Assembly: GCA_021825385.1 (NCBI GenBank)
Contig: JAKAHU010000003.1
Coordinates: 1-35,612 of the forward strand
DNA: 35,612 bases
DNA from: Chloroflexota bacterium
GTDB taxonomy: Bacteria > Chloroflexota > Limnocylindria > Limnocylindrales > CSP1-4
Reading direction: 5' to 3'
In this document: piece after piece, positions 1-8,850 of the stretch
Numbering within the stretch: the stretch's first letter is position 1
Layout: each line of letters opens with the position of its first letter
The notes under the pieces: generated by a model
Seen by the model: only the letters and a program-made list of their open reading frames with translations
Told to the model about the DNA's origin: nothing
Databases searched by the model: none
Position numbers and translations under genes: made by a program

Positions 1-111
1 ACCCTGGGCCGGCGCTGCTACGCGATGGAGATCGACCCCAAGTACGTCCAGGTCGCGATCGAGCGCTGGCAGAACTTCACGGGGCGAGCGGCGGAGCGCG
101 TCGATGGGTAG
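1..111 (+). CDS. DNA methyltransferase (adenine-specific type), C-terminal fragment
   Basis: Frame 1 reads TLGRRCYAMEIDPKYVQVAIERWQNFTGRAAERVDG*, typical C-terminal G-R-x-C-x-x-x-E-x-D-P-x-Y ... RW..FTG of phage-borne DNA methylases; 5' end truncated by the window. Confidence 0.7.
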   Translation, partial: TLGRRCYAMEIDPKYVQVAIERWQNFTGRAAERVDG

Positions 112-595
112 GCGCGGCCCGGCCCCGATCCCGACGAAGGTGAAGCAGCTCCGCGGCGAGACCCGCCCGAGCCGGCTCAACCTGCGCGAGCCGATGCCGT
201 CTCCGGACGTCCCGAAGATGCCCGCGGACATGGACGACGCGGCGAAGGCCGTCTGGCGGCGGGTCATGCGCGACATGCGCCACACAGGCGTCATCCGGGC
301 CGCCGACGCCGACGTCCTGCGCTGCTACTGCGAGGCGGTGAGTCGCTACGCCCAAGCGGCGCGCCTGTACGCGCAGTCCGGGCCGATCGTCTCGCGCGAC
401 GGGAACCTCGTGAAGAACCCGCTCCACCAGGTCGCCCGCGACAACGCCGACGAGATCCGCCAGTTCGCCCGCGAGCTCGGCCTGTCGCCCTCGGCGCGGG
501 TGGGCCTGCGGATCGAGCCCGAGCACGCGCTCGACGCGCTCACCGCCGAGATCGGGCTGCCGCCGAGGCTGCGGGTGGTCGGCGATGTGGGCTGA
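104..595 (+). CDS. Phage terminase small subunit, P27-like family
   Basis: MGRRGPAPIPTKVKQLRGETRPSRLN start and size typical of P27-like TerS; directly upstream of TerL. Confidence 0.85.
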   Translation: MGRRGPAPIPTKVKQLRGETRPSRLNLREPMPSPDVPKMPADMDDAAKAVWRRVMRDMRHTGVIRAADADVLRCYCEAVSRYAQAARLYAQSGPIVSRDGNLVKNPLHQVARDNADEIRQFARELGLSPSARVGLRIEPEHALDALTAEIGLPPRLRVVGDVG

Positions 596-598
596 GCC

Positions 599-2122
599 GT
601 GGTCCCCGACGCCCTCTCCGGTGGCCCCCACTTCGCCGCGTACTGCGAGCGGTACATCCGCCACACCAAGGGCCGCTGGGCCGGACGCCCCCTCATCTAC
701 GAGGACTGGCAGCGCGAGTTCTGGTGGGAGGCCCTGGAGTTCGACCCCGCGACCGGCCTCCGCATCTACAACGAGGTCGGCCTCGGCATCCCCCGCAAGA
801 ACACCAAGTCGACGATGGCCAGCGCTGCCGGCTTGTACATGCTCGACGCCGACGGCGAGCCCGAACCCGAGGTCTACGTCGCCGCTGCCGCCCGCAACCA
901 GGCCGGCATCGTGCTCGGCCAGGCCCGGAGCATGGTCCAGCGCAGCCCGCTCCTGCTCGACCGCCTTGTCCCGCACCGGTACGCGATCGAGTGCCCCCGC
1001 AACGGCGGGGTCATGCGCTCCCTGTCGTCTGATGCCGCGCTCCAGCATGGCCTCAACCCGTCGGCCAACATCATCGACGAGCTCCACGCCCATCGCAGCG
1101 CCGAGCTCTACACGGCCCTCACAACCGGCACCGGCGCCCGCGAGCAGCCCTTCACGCTGTGGATCACGACCGCCGGCGTCGCCGGCGAGGGCATCCTCGC
1201 CGAGCTCTTCGACTCGATGTTCACCGGATCCGGCGAGCTCGAGGACCGGGGATCGCTGCTCATCTACCGCGACCGCACGAACGGCACGCTCATCTACTGG
1301 TACGGCGCCCCGCGCGACGCCGACATCGAGGACCCCGCGGTCTGGTACGCCGCGAACCCCGTCTCGTGGCTGCACGACGGCAAGTACCTGGGCGCCCAGT
1401 TCGCCCGACTCAAGGCTCGTGGCGCGCTCCTCGAATGGCGCCGCTACCACCTCAACCAGTTCGTCGGGTTCGAGGACACCTGGCTCCGTGAGGGCGCCTG
1501 GCGGGCGACCGAGGGCGACCTCCCGCTCAGCGTCGCGCTCCCGGTCGGCGTGGGCATCGACCGCAGCCCCGGCGGCGAGCTCGGCGCGGTCGCGGTCGCG
1601 CAGCGCCAGGGGGACCGGGTCGTGGTGAGGGCGCAGGTGTTCGCCCCGGAGTCCGCGACCGGGATGGCCAGCGCCGAGGCGATGCGCGTCCGCCTGAGGG
1701 GCCTGCGCGTCGAGTTCCCCCTGGCGCAGTCCCGCGACGAGCGGACGAAGCGGGCGCTCGCTGGGCCTGCGTTCGCCTTCGATCGCCTGGCCTTTGGCGA
1801 GTCGGCCGAGATGCTCGAGTCGGACGGGCTCGCGATGGTCGACGTCCCGATGACGGCGGCGGTCATGGGCCCGCCCTCGACCTTGACCTACGAGCTCATC
1901 ACGACCGGGCGCCTGGTCCACGACGACGACCCGATCCTCGCCGAACACGTCGCCAACACGACCGCGGTGCTGACCGACCGCGGGATGAAGATCACCCGCT
2001 CCAAGCACGGCTCGACGCGCCCGAACGTGGCTGCCGTGGCGATGGTCCGTGCCGTCGCGATGGCGATGCAGGAGCCGCCGACGCCGTTCGTCCGCACGCC
2101 CCGGGCGCCGGTGGGGTTCTGA
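599..2122 (+). CDS. Phage terminase large subunit
   Basis: 507 aa; GRWAGRPLIYEDWQREFWWE..., GIPRKNTKSTMASA (Walker A-like region), IIDELHAH (Walker B-like); GTG start. Confidence 0.9.
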   Translation: MVPDALSGGPHFAAYCERYIRHTKGRWAGRPLIYEDWQREFWWEALEFDPATGLRIYNEVGLGIPRKNTKSTMASAAGLYMLDADGEPEPEVYVAAAARNQAGIVLGQARSMVQRSPLLLDRLVPHRYAIECPRNGGVMRSLSSDAALQHGLNPSANIIDELHAHRSAELYTALTTGTGAREQPFTLWITTAGVAGEGILAELFDSMFTGSGELEDRGSLLIYRDRTNGTLIYWYGAPRDADIEDPAVWYAANPVSWLHDGKYLGAQFARLKARGALLEWRRYHLNQFVGFEDTWLREGAWRATEGDLPLSVALPVGVGIDRSPGGELGAVAVAQRQGDRVVVRAQVFAPESATGMASAEAMRVRLRGLRVEFPLAQSRDERTKRALAGPAFAFDRLAFGESAEMLESDGLAMVDVPMTAAVMGPPSTLTYELITTGRLVHDDDPILAEHVANTTAVLTDRGMKITRSKHGSTRPNVAAVAMVRAVAMAMQEPPTPFVRTPRAPVGF

Positions 2123-2124
2123 CG

Positions 2125-3567
2125 ATGCTCGACCCCACCCGGACCCTCGTCCCGGGCTCCCTCGACTGGTGGCTCGCCCGACTTGGTCGGCGCCTCGACG
2201 ATCGGCGCGTACCGATGACCCGCTTCGAGGACTACTACGCGGGCGTCCAGCCGCTCGCCTTCGCGTCCGCCAAGTTCCGCCAGGCGTTCGGCGACCGGTT
2301 CCCGGCGTTCTCGTCCAACTTCATGGCCCTCGTCGTCGACGCCCACCGCGAGCGTCTCCACGTCCAGGGCATCCGGATCGGCGATGCGCCCGAGGGCGAT
2401 GCCGACGCCTGGCGCTGGTGGCAGGAGAACCGGCTCGATGCCGAGTCGCAGAAGGCGCACACCGAATCGCTCGTCAAGGGGATCGCCTACGCGCTTGTCT
2501 GGCCGGACTCCGGAACGCACCTGCCCGAGGTGACGATCGAGTCGCCGCTCCAGGTCGTCGTCGAGACCGAGCCCGGCAAGAGCTGGAAGCGGCGTGCCGC
2601 CCTCAAGCGCTGGCTCGACGACGACGGCCGCTACCGCGCCGAGCTCTACCTGCCCGACGGGATCTACAAGTTCCACTCGGAGCAGAAGGCGGCGTGGTTC
2701 AGCGCTCCCGCGTGGGCGTCAGTCGCGACTTGGACGCGGGACGAGATCGCCACCGAGTCGTGGCCCGTGGCGAACCCGCTCGGCGTGGTCCCGATCGTGC
2801 CGATCGTCAACCGGCCCCGCCTGGCCGGCGACGGGCAGTCCGAGATCGCGATGGTGATGAGCAACCAGGACGCGATCAACAAGCTCCGCGCCGACGCCCT
2901 GATCTCGTCCGAGTTCGCGTCGTTCCGCCAGCGCTGGATCATCGGCATGGACATCCCGGTCGACCCGGAGACTGGCCAGCCGGTCGAGCCGTTCCGCTCG
3001 GCCGTCGACCGCCTGTGGATGGTCCCCCCGCCCGACCCCGATGACCCCAACCCGCCCAAGGTCGAGTTCGGGGAGTTCGAGCAGACCGACCTCGCGCCCA
3101 TCTACGCCGGGATCGACACCGAGGTCCAGCACCTGGGCGCGATCAGCCGCACGCCCTACCACTACCTCCTCCCGCAGTCGGGCCAGCCGCCCTCGGGCGA
3201 GTCGCTCAAGTCGTCCGAGACCGGGCTCATGGCCAAGGTCGCCGACTCGATGCTCAACAAGGGCGAGTCCTGGGAAGAGGTCTTCCGCCTCAACTTCGCC
3301 TTCCGGGGCGACCCGCGGGCGAACGACACCGCGTCCGAGATCATCTGGCAGGACCCGGAAAGCAGGACCGAGGCCGTCCACACCGACGCCCTCGTGAAGC
3401 AGAAGAGCCTCGGCATCCCCGACGAGATCCTGTGGGAAGGCCTCGGCTACTCGCCGCAGCAGATCGCCCGGATCAAGCGGCTGATCGCCGCGGCTCCACC
3501 GCCCGCACCGGTCCAGCCACCCGTGGTCATGCCGATGGTGGCGCCCGGTGCGCAGGTCAACCCGTGA
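2125..3567 (+). CDS. Phage portal protein (SPP1 gp6-like)
   Basis: 480 aa; RFEDYYAGVQPLAFASAKFRQAFG...SSNFMALVVDAHRERL, portal-like N-terminus; immediately after TerL. Confidence 0.88.
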   Translation: MLDPTRTLVPGSLDWWLARLGRRLDDRRVPMTRFEDYYAGVQPLAFASAKFRQAFGDRFPAFSSNFMALVVDAHRERLHVQGIRIGDAPEGDADAWRWWQENRLDAESQKAHTESLVKGIAYALVWPDSGTHLPEVTIESPLQVVVETEPGKSWKRRAALKRWLDDDGRYRAELYLPDGIYKFHSEQKAAWFSAPAWASVATWTRDEIATESWPVANPLGVVPIVPIVNRPRLAGDGQSEIAMVMSNQDAINKLRADALISSEFASFRQRWIIGMDIPVDPETGQPVEPFRSAVDRLWMVPPPDPDDPNPPKVEFGEFEQTDLAPIYAGIDTEVQHLGAISRTPYHYLLPQSGQPPSGESLKSSETGLMAKVADSMLNKGESWEEVFRLNFAFRGDPRANDTASEIIWQDPESRTEAVHTDALVKQKSLGIPDEILWEGLGYSPQQIARIKRLIAAAPPPAPVQPPVVMPMVAPGAQVNP

Positions 3568-3634
3568 AACCGAACACCCGTCCAATCGACCCCGGCAGTC
3601 CCCGTTGACACGGGGAGAAAGGCAGCTACCCTCG

Positions 3635-4222
3635 ATGGCAGAAGACACGACCACGGGCGCGACGCCCGGCACTGGCGCGACGCCGGTGCAGGCCGGTCCG
3701 GCAACCACGGCACCAGCCGAGCCCAAGCCCGCGACGGGCGAGGACGATCTCGGTGAGGCCGGCAAGAAGGTCCTCCGCGAACTTCGCTCCGCTGAGCGCG
3801 ATGCGCAGCGTCGAGCCGAAGCCGCCGAGCGCGAACTTGCCGATCTCCGGTCCGCAACCCAGACCGACCAGGAGAAGGCGCTTGCCCAAGCCAGGCGCGA
3901 GGCGGCCGCCGAAGAGCGCGCCAAGTTCGAGACGAAGCTCCGCCGGGCGGAAGTCCGTTCCGCGCTGCGCTCGGCCGGGCTCGCCAACGACGCGGTCCTC
4001 GAGCTCGCGATGAAGTCCGACCTCTTCGCGGCCCTCGCGGTCGACGACGAGGGCCGGGTGACCGACCTCGAGAAGGCGATCGCCCAGCTCAAGAAGGACG
4101 CTCCCGAGCTGTTCGTCACCGCGTCCGCCGGAACCGTCACCCGGGGCGTTCAGACGCCGCAACTCGACCGACCGAAGGATCTCGAGTCGTCCATCCGCGA
4201 CCACTACGAGCAGAAGCACTGA
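3635..4222 (+). CDS. Capsid scaffolding-like protein
   Basis: Charged coiled-coil (LRSAERDAQRRAEAAERELADLRSATQTDQEKALAQARREAAAEERAKFETKLRRAEVRSAL) between portal and capsid genes; ATG at 3635 chosen over the longer ORF start at 3548, which overlaps the portal. Confidence 0.7.
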   Translation: MAEDTTTGATPGTGATPVQAGPATTAPAEPKPATGEDDLGEAGKKVLRELRSAERDAQRRAEAAERELADLRSATQTDQEKALAQARREAAAEERAKFETKLRRAEVRSALRSAGLANDAVLELAMKSDLFAALAVDDEGRVTDLEKAIAQLKKDAPELFVTASAGTVTRGVQTPQLDRPKDLESSIRDHYEQKH

Positions 4223-4223
4223 C

Positions 4224-4241
4224 CGCCCGGCTCGCCGGGCG
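4224..4241. repeat. Perfect 8-bp inverted repeat CGCCCGGC-TC-GCCGGGCG upstream of the capsid gene
   Basis: Read directly; lies between the scaffold stop and the capsid SD (AGAAAGGA). Confidence 0.8.
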
Positions 4242-4260
4242 ATAGAAAGGACCGACCACC

Positions 4261-5550
4261 GTGCCTGTGACCCTCGCCCAGGCGAGCCTCAACGCCGCGA
4301 CTGACCTCGACCGCAACGTCATCGACGAGTTCCGCAAGTCGAGCTTCCTGCTCGACCGGCTGCCGTTCGACCAGGCCGTCAACCCCGCCGGCGGCGGCTC
4401 GACCCTCGTCTACGGCTACACCCGCCAGATCACCCAGCGCGGCGCGGCGTTCCGCGCCTTCAACGCCGAGTACACGCCGGCCGAGGTGACCAAGGCGCAG
4501 TACACGACCAACCTCCGCCCTCTCGGCGGCAGCTTCCAGATCGACCGCGTGCTGGCCGATGTCGGCGCGATCAGCGAGGTCGCCTTCCAGCTCGATCAGC
4601 TGATCAAGGCGACCAAGGCGTACTTCGCCGACCAAGTCATCAACGGCGACAGCGCGGTGACCACCGACGGCTTCGACGGCCTGTCCAAGGCCCTCGCGGG
4701 CTCGTCCACCGAGATCGGCGGCGGCCCGGTCCTCGACTTCACGGCGGTGAACACGCAGATCCTGGCGCTCCAGGTGGTCCAGCGCCTCAACGCCTGGCTG
4801 GGACTGATGGACGGGTCGCCCGACGCGCTGCTGATGAACTCCACGGCCGCGTCCTGGTTCTCGCTCATCGCCGCCCTCTCGGGCCAGCTCCGCTCCACCA
4901 CAGACGCCTTCGGGCGGCCGATCGCGACGTTCCGGGACATCCCGATCGTTGACCTCGGCGCCAAGGCCGGCGTGTCGGCGGACGTGGTGGCGACGTATGG
5001 CGGGACCAACGAGGCCCAGACGGTCACGATCACCGGCACCCCGACCGGTGGCACGTTTACCCTCACGTTCGCCGGCCAGACCACGGCACCGATCGCCTAC
5101 AACGCGGCCGCGGCGGCGGTCGTCTCGGCCCTCGAGGCCCTCCCGAACATCGCCACCGGCGAAGTCACCGCGACCGGCGGCGCACTCCCGGGTACGCCCG
5201 TCGTCGTCACCTTCGGCGGCACGTATGCGGGCATCAACGTCCCGCAGATGACCGCGAGCGGCGCGGCGCTCACCGGCGGCACCACCCCGGCGGTCGCGGT
5301 GACGACCACGACCCCGGGCGGCACCGGCACCGGCACCGCGGCCACCGGCCTCACCGACATCTACGCCGTGCGCTTCGGCCTGGACGGCTTCCACGGCGTG
5401 GCGGTCACGGGGTCGCTCGTCAAGCAGTGGCTGCCCGACTTCTCCACCGCCGGGGCGGTGAAGACGGGCGAGGTCGAGATGGGTCCCGTGGCCGTCGCCC
5501 TCAAGGCGACCAAGGCCGCGGCGGTCTTCCGCAACGTCAAGGTCGCCTGA
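4261..5550 (+). CDS. Major capsid protein (HK97-type) with inserted Ig-like/beta domain
   Basis: 429 aa; capsid-like N-terminus and ...DIYAVRFGLDGFHGVAVTG... C-terminus flanking NEAQTVTITGTPTGGTFTLTFAGQTTAPIAYNAAAAAVVSALEAL...; GTG start. Confidence 0.85.
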   Translation: MPVTLAQASLNAATDLDRNVIDEFRKSSFLLDRLPFDQAVNPAGGGSTLVYGYTRQITQRGAAFRAFNAEYTPAEVTKAQYTTNLRPLGGSFQIDRVLADVGAISEVAFQLDQLIKATKAYFADQVINGDSAVTTDGFDGLSKALAGSSTEIGGGPVLDFTAVNTQILALQVVQRLNAWLGLMDGSPDALLMNSTAASWFSLIAALSGQLRSTTDAFGRPIATFRDIPIVDLGAKAGVSADVVATYGGTNEAQTVTITGTPTGGTFTLTFAGQTTAPIAYNAAAAAVVSALEALPNIATGEVTATGGALPGTPVVVTFGGTYAGINVPQMTASGAALTGGTTPAVAVTTTTPGGTGTGTAATGLTDIYAVRFGLDGFHGVAVTGSLVKQWLPDFSTAGAVKTGEVEMGPVAVALKATKAAAVFRNVKVA

Positions 5551-5574
5551 CCGGAAGGCACGGGAGCGATCGTC

Positions 5575-6144
5575 ATGTCCCTCGTGATGCTCGGTGAGGT
5601 CCGCTCGCTCGTCGAGACGGGCCTCACCGACGTCGACCTCCAGGCCGTGCTCGACCGCGAGGAGGGCTGGCTGGCGTCTCGGATCGGGCCGCTCACGGGC
5701 GTCCGCACCGAGACCTTCCGCCCGGTGCTTCCCGATGCCCCGATCTACATCCCGCGGCGCACCGACGCCGTTACGGTCACGGACAACGCGGTGCTGGTGC
5801 CCGAGACTGATCTGTGGTTCGTGCCGGCCACGGGGCTGATCCGCCGGATCAGCGTCCCCTGGCCGGGTCCGTGGACCGACTCCGCGAGCAAGCTCGGCAC
5901 CTGGACAGGCCCGGTCGCTGTCACGTACACGCCGACGGACGCGGACGTCCTGCGTCACGCGGTGATCGAGCTCGTCCGCGGCACGCTCGCCGAGACCGGC
6001 AGCGACGCCGAGACGATCGGCGACTACAGCTACAACCGTGGCGACGCATCCGTCCGCTTGGGCCGGCTCGCCCTCGCCCGGGGCGTGCTTCTCCGCCGGC
6101 CGGCCTACTCCGCTCGGCTCCGCTCGTCATTGGAGCCGGCATGA
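5575..6144 (+). CDS. Head-tail connector protein (gp6-like)
   Basis: 189 aa, position after capsid; contains LGEVRSLVETGLTDVDLQAVLDREEGWLASRIG. Confidence 0.65.
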   Translation: MSLVMLGEVRSLVETGLTDVDLQAVLDREEGWLASRIGPLTGVRTETFRPVLPDAPIYIPRRTDAVTVTDNAVLVPETDLWFVPATGLIRRISVPWPGPWTDSASKLGTWTGPVAVTYTPTDADVLRHAVIELVRGTLAETGSDAETIGDYSYNRGDASVRLGRLALARGVLLRRPAYSARLRSSLEPA

Positions 6145-6479
6145 GCTTCGATCGGCTCCTGATCCACACGCTCGCGGTCGAGCGGGCGACGCCGGGGGCC
6201 ATCGGCGCCTATGGCCAGCCGTCCCGCACGTTCGCCACCCTCGCAACGTTCCGCGGCAGACTCGAGCCGAAGTCGGCCCGCGAGGTGGCGGCGCTCCACG
6301 GGGCGGGCGCCGTCGTCTCCGATCACACGCTCCGCACGCGGCCGCGTGACCTGCGGGCGAGCGACCGGATCCGCTTCGAGCCCGACGACGGGCGTCGCTT
6401 CGAGATCACCGGCATCCGCCTCATCGGTGCCCGGCACCACCTGACGATCGATCTCACGCTCATCGAGGCGGGCGTCTGA
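6141..6479 (+). CDS. Head closure / head-tail adaptor protein
   Basis: MSFDRLLIHTLAVERATPGAIGAYGQPSRTFATLATFRGRLEP...FEITGIRLIGARHHLTIDLTLIE; ATGA overlap with the previous gene. Confidence 0.6.
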   Translation: MSFDRLLIHTLAVERATPGAIGAYGQPSRTFATLATFRGRLEPKSAREVAALHGAGAVVSDHTLRTRPRDLRASDRIRFEPDDGRRFEITGIRLIGARHHLTIDLTLIEAGV

Positions 6480-6883
6480 TGGCCCGCAAGAACAACCGCG
6501 TCGTGCTCAACCGGGCTGCCCTCGACGCGGTCACGCTGGGGCTGGCCGACGGCCTGCTCGCGCTCGCGGATGCGGTGATCGCGGCGACCAAGGTTCCCGA
6601 CGCGCCGGTCCTGGGAGCGGGCCTCATCGAAGCGGGCGGGACCGTCGCCTACGTCGCAGGCAAGAAGGTCGGCGGGGCGGCCAAGAAGCCCTCGGCGATG
6701 AAGGTCCGCAGCATGGGCGTCGCGGTCGCCGGAGGCTTCCCGTTCCCGGCCCGGTTCCAGGAACTCGGCACGGTCCACCAGCCGGCCCGGCCGTTCTTGA
6801 CGCCGGCCCTCCTCTCCACCGTGTCGGGCGCGGAGCCATTCATCAAGGCGGCGACCGCGAAGCGACTGGCGGCCCTCCGGTGA
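6479..6883 (+). CDS. HK97 gp10-like tail/neck protein
   Basis: 134 aa; PFPARFQELGTVHQPARPFLTPAL, typical of gp10-like proteins; TGATG overlap with preceding gene. Confidence 0.65.
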   Translation: MARKNNRVVLNRAALDAVTLGLADGLLALADAVIAATKVPDAPVLGAGLIEAGGTVAYVAGKKVGGAAKKPSAMKVRSMGVAVAGGFPFPARFQELGTVHQPARPFLTPALLSTVSGAEPFIKAATAKRLAALR

Positions 6884-7296
6884 TCGATCCCCTCGACACG
6901 CTGCTCGGCGAGATCCGCGACAACAGCGCCGTCGCGGCGCTCACGACGCGCATCCGGGGCGGCGAGCCTGCCCCGGGCGACGCGGCCAGCCCGTTCCTGC
7001 GCTTCGTCGTCCTCGTCCGCCTGGGCTCAGCTCGCGACAAGCGGGCCCCCGTGCAGGAGGTCCGGATCGGCGTGCGCTGCTACGGCACGAGCTTCGCCGA
7101 CGCGGCCGCGCTGTACGGCGCGGTGTCCGAGGCCATCCACAACGTCGGGCCTCGGATTGGAGCGACCGGCGTGCTCATCCACCGCAGCTTCGACGACGCC
7201 GGCATGGGGGCCCAGACGGATCCCGACACCGGCCAGCCCCACGAGGACGGGGTCATCTCTCTGTTCGCGGCGACACAGGTCGTCGCGGCCACCTGA
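6880..7296 (+). CDS. Tail terminator/completion-like protein (DUF3168-like)
   Basis: 138 aa; position between gp10-like and tail tube; VQEVRIGVRCYGTSFADAAALYGAVSEAIHN. Confidence 0.6.
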   Translation: MIDPLDTLLGEIRDNSAVAALTTRIRGGEPAPGDAASPFLRFVVLVRLGSARDKRAPVQEVRIGVRCYGTSFADAAALYGAVSEAIHNVGPRIGATGVLIHRSFDDAGMGAQTDPDTGQPHEDGVISLFAATQVVAAT

Positions 7297-7314
7297 CGCG
7301 AAAGGAGCACCGGC

Positions 7315-8118
7315 ATGGGACTCGTCATCGATCCCAAGGCGTACATCATCGGCGCGGCCGAGGTCTACTACCGCTCGATCGGGGCGTCCGGCCCCTGGTC
7401 GAGCATCGGGGCGACGGTCGACGACGTCGTCTTCCGGGTGAACCAGACGACGTTCAACCCGTCCGAGAACTTCAACGGCGTCCTCGAGCCGATCCGCGAG
7501 ATGGACTACATCAGCAAGGCGGGCGCCGAGGCCGAGTTCACGATGCCCGAGTTCGCGGGCTCCAAGCTCGCCCTGGCGGTCCTCGGCGCCCAGTCCGCGA
7601 CGCTCCCGACGACCGACGCGGGCGGCACCCCGCTCACGACAACCCTCGCCGCAGCGGCCGCGATCGGCGACACGGCGGTCAAGGTGGTCGCGGTCACGAA
7701 CGCGGCGGTCGGCGACTACATCCGGATCAACGTCGCCGGTGCCCTCGCCGAGTACCGACGGATCGACGTCGTCGGCACCGCGGGGGCCGGTGGCACCGGC
7801 TTGGGGTTCCGCGACCCGCTCCTCAAAGCCCACGCCAGCGGCGTGGCGGTCGTCGAGACGGTCGGCGACGGCAAGACCGAGATCACCCCAGGCACCGTCC
7901 GCCGCCAGCCGCTCTCGGCCTACAACGACTTCGTCCTCGTGGCCCAGAGCCCGTCCGACTACTACGAGCTCTACCTCTACAACGCGATCAGCAAGACCGA
8001 CGCCGCCGAGGTCACGTTCGGCGACGAGAGCATGGCGGCGATCAAGGTCTCGCTCGGCACCCGGCGTGACGGGGCGAACCTCGCCCTGCCGTCCTGGCGC
8101 CTGCGCATCCCGGCCTGA
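7315..8118 (+). CDS. Major tail (tube) protein with inserted beta-domain
   Basis: 267 aa; position; MGLVIDPKAYIIGAAEVYYRSIG...GVLEPIREMDYISKAGAEAEFTMPEF...; preceded by SD GAAAGGAGCACC. Confidence 0.75.
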   Translation: MGLVIDPKAYIIGAAEVYYRSIGASGPWSSIGATVDDVVFRVNQTTFNPSENFNGVLEPIREMDYISKAGAEAEFTMPEFAGSKLALAVLGAQSATLPTTDAGGTPLTTTLAAAAAIGDTAVKVVAVTNAAVGDYIRINVAGALAEYRRIDVVGTAGAGGTGLGFRDPLLKAHASGVAVVETVGDGKTEITPGTVRRQPLSAYNDFVLVAQSPSDYYELYLYNAISKTDAAEVTFGDESMAAIKVSLGTRRDGANLALPSWRLRIPA

Positions 8119-8122
8119 TCCG

Positions 8123-8590
8123 ATGACCGCCAGTGAAGAGGAGGTCCTCGCGGGCCTCCTCACCGTGACGGTCGGCGGAATCGAGAAGACCATGCCGACC
8201 CTGCCCATCCGCGACGCCCGCGACTGGCGCAAGCGCCTGGCCGCCGAGGTCGCCCCGATCGCCGGACTGCAGATCGACGCGAACGACTGGGCGGGGATGC
8301 CCGAGAAGCTCCAGCTCGCCGAGGACACGATGCTCGAGCTCATCGTGGCCTACGACCGGACGGGGGCCCTCGGCGGTCGCGAGTGGCTCGAGGAGCACGC
8401 CTGGCCGCGCGAGCTCGGCCCGATCTTCACCGCGTGCGTCGAGGCCGTCTTCCCTTTCGATCGGCGGGCCGGAGTGCCGGGCGGTCCGGCGGGCGCACCG
8501 TCACCAGGGCCGAGCTTTACGAGTGGGCCCTCGCCCACTGGGGCCTCGATCCGCTCGCCCTTGAGCGGCGGCTCGACGGACGCCAGCTAG
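8123..8590 (+). CDS. Tail assembly chaperone (upstream frame, gpG analogue)
   Basis: Between tail tube and tape measure; overlaps a -1-frame ORF lacking its own credible start. Confidence 0.7.
   Translation: MTASEEEVLAGLLTVTVGGIEKTMPTLPIRDARDWRKRLAAEVAPIAGLQIDANDWAGMPEKLQLAEDTMLELIVAYDRTGALGGREWLEEHAWPRELGPIFTACVEAVFPFDRRAGVPGGPAGAPSPGPSFTSGPSPTGASIRSPLSGGSTDAS
8452..8458 (+). promoter_or_regulatory. Programmed -1 ribosomal frameshift slippery heptamer C CCT TTC
   Basis: In the frame of 8123..8590 the codons read GTC TTC CCT TTC GAT; the heptamer CCCTTTC fits X XXY YYZ exactly, inside the overlap with the -1 frame. Confidence 0.7.
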
Positions 8591-8850
8591 AGATGCTCTG
8601 GACGGCCGGCCAGCGCCGGCTCGCACGAGAGGGCCGGGAACGGCTCGCCGAGCTCTACGTCGGCGTCCGTGACGGCTACGTCGCGGGCAACGTCGCGACG
8701 GGCAAGGCCAAGGCGCACGGCGGGGCCCATGTCCCCTCCTATCTCCGGCCTGACGCCGAGCAGCGCAGCTCGACGGCGACCCGCGGCCTCGGCCAGCTGC
8801 TGCGCGACTTCCCTGGCCACGTCGCCCGGGGCACGGAGTTCACCCACTGA
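8458..8850 (+). CDS. Tail assembly chaperone frameshift extension (gpT analogue); predicted G-T fusion of about 242 aa
   Basis: -1 frame gives RSAGRSAGRSGGRTVTRAELYEWALAHWGLDPLALERRLDGRQLEMLWTAGQ...; position and protein character typical of gpT; no convincing independent start. Confidence 0.65.
   Translation, partial: RSAGRSAGRSGGRTVTRAELYEWALAHWGLDPLALERRLDGRQLEMLWTAGQRRLAREGRERLAELYVGVRDGYVAGNVATGKAKAHGGAHVPSYLRPDAEQRSSTATRGLGQLLRDFPGHVARGTEFTH

Noticed and set aside
77-2008. Long minus-strand ORF (643 aa) antisense to TerS/TerL
   Set aside because: High-GC shadow ORF, Arg/Gly/Asp-rich low-information protein opposite clearly conserved terminase genes.
3605-3632. TTGACA-16-TACCCT promoter-like sequence before the scaffold gene
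   Set aside because: Predicted TSS falls at or after the ATG (3635) and the -35/spacer overlaps the SD; more likely coincidental.
4204-5958. 584-aa minus ORF antisense to the capsid gene
   Set aside because: Same shadow-ORF composition; sense strand encodes a recognisable capsid.
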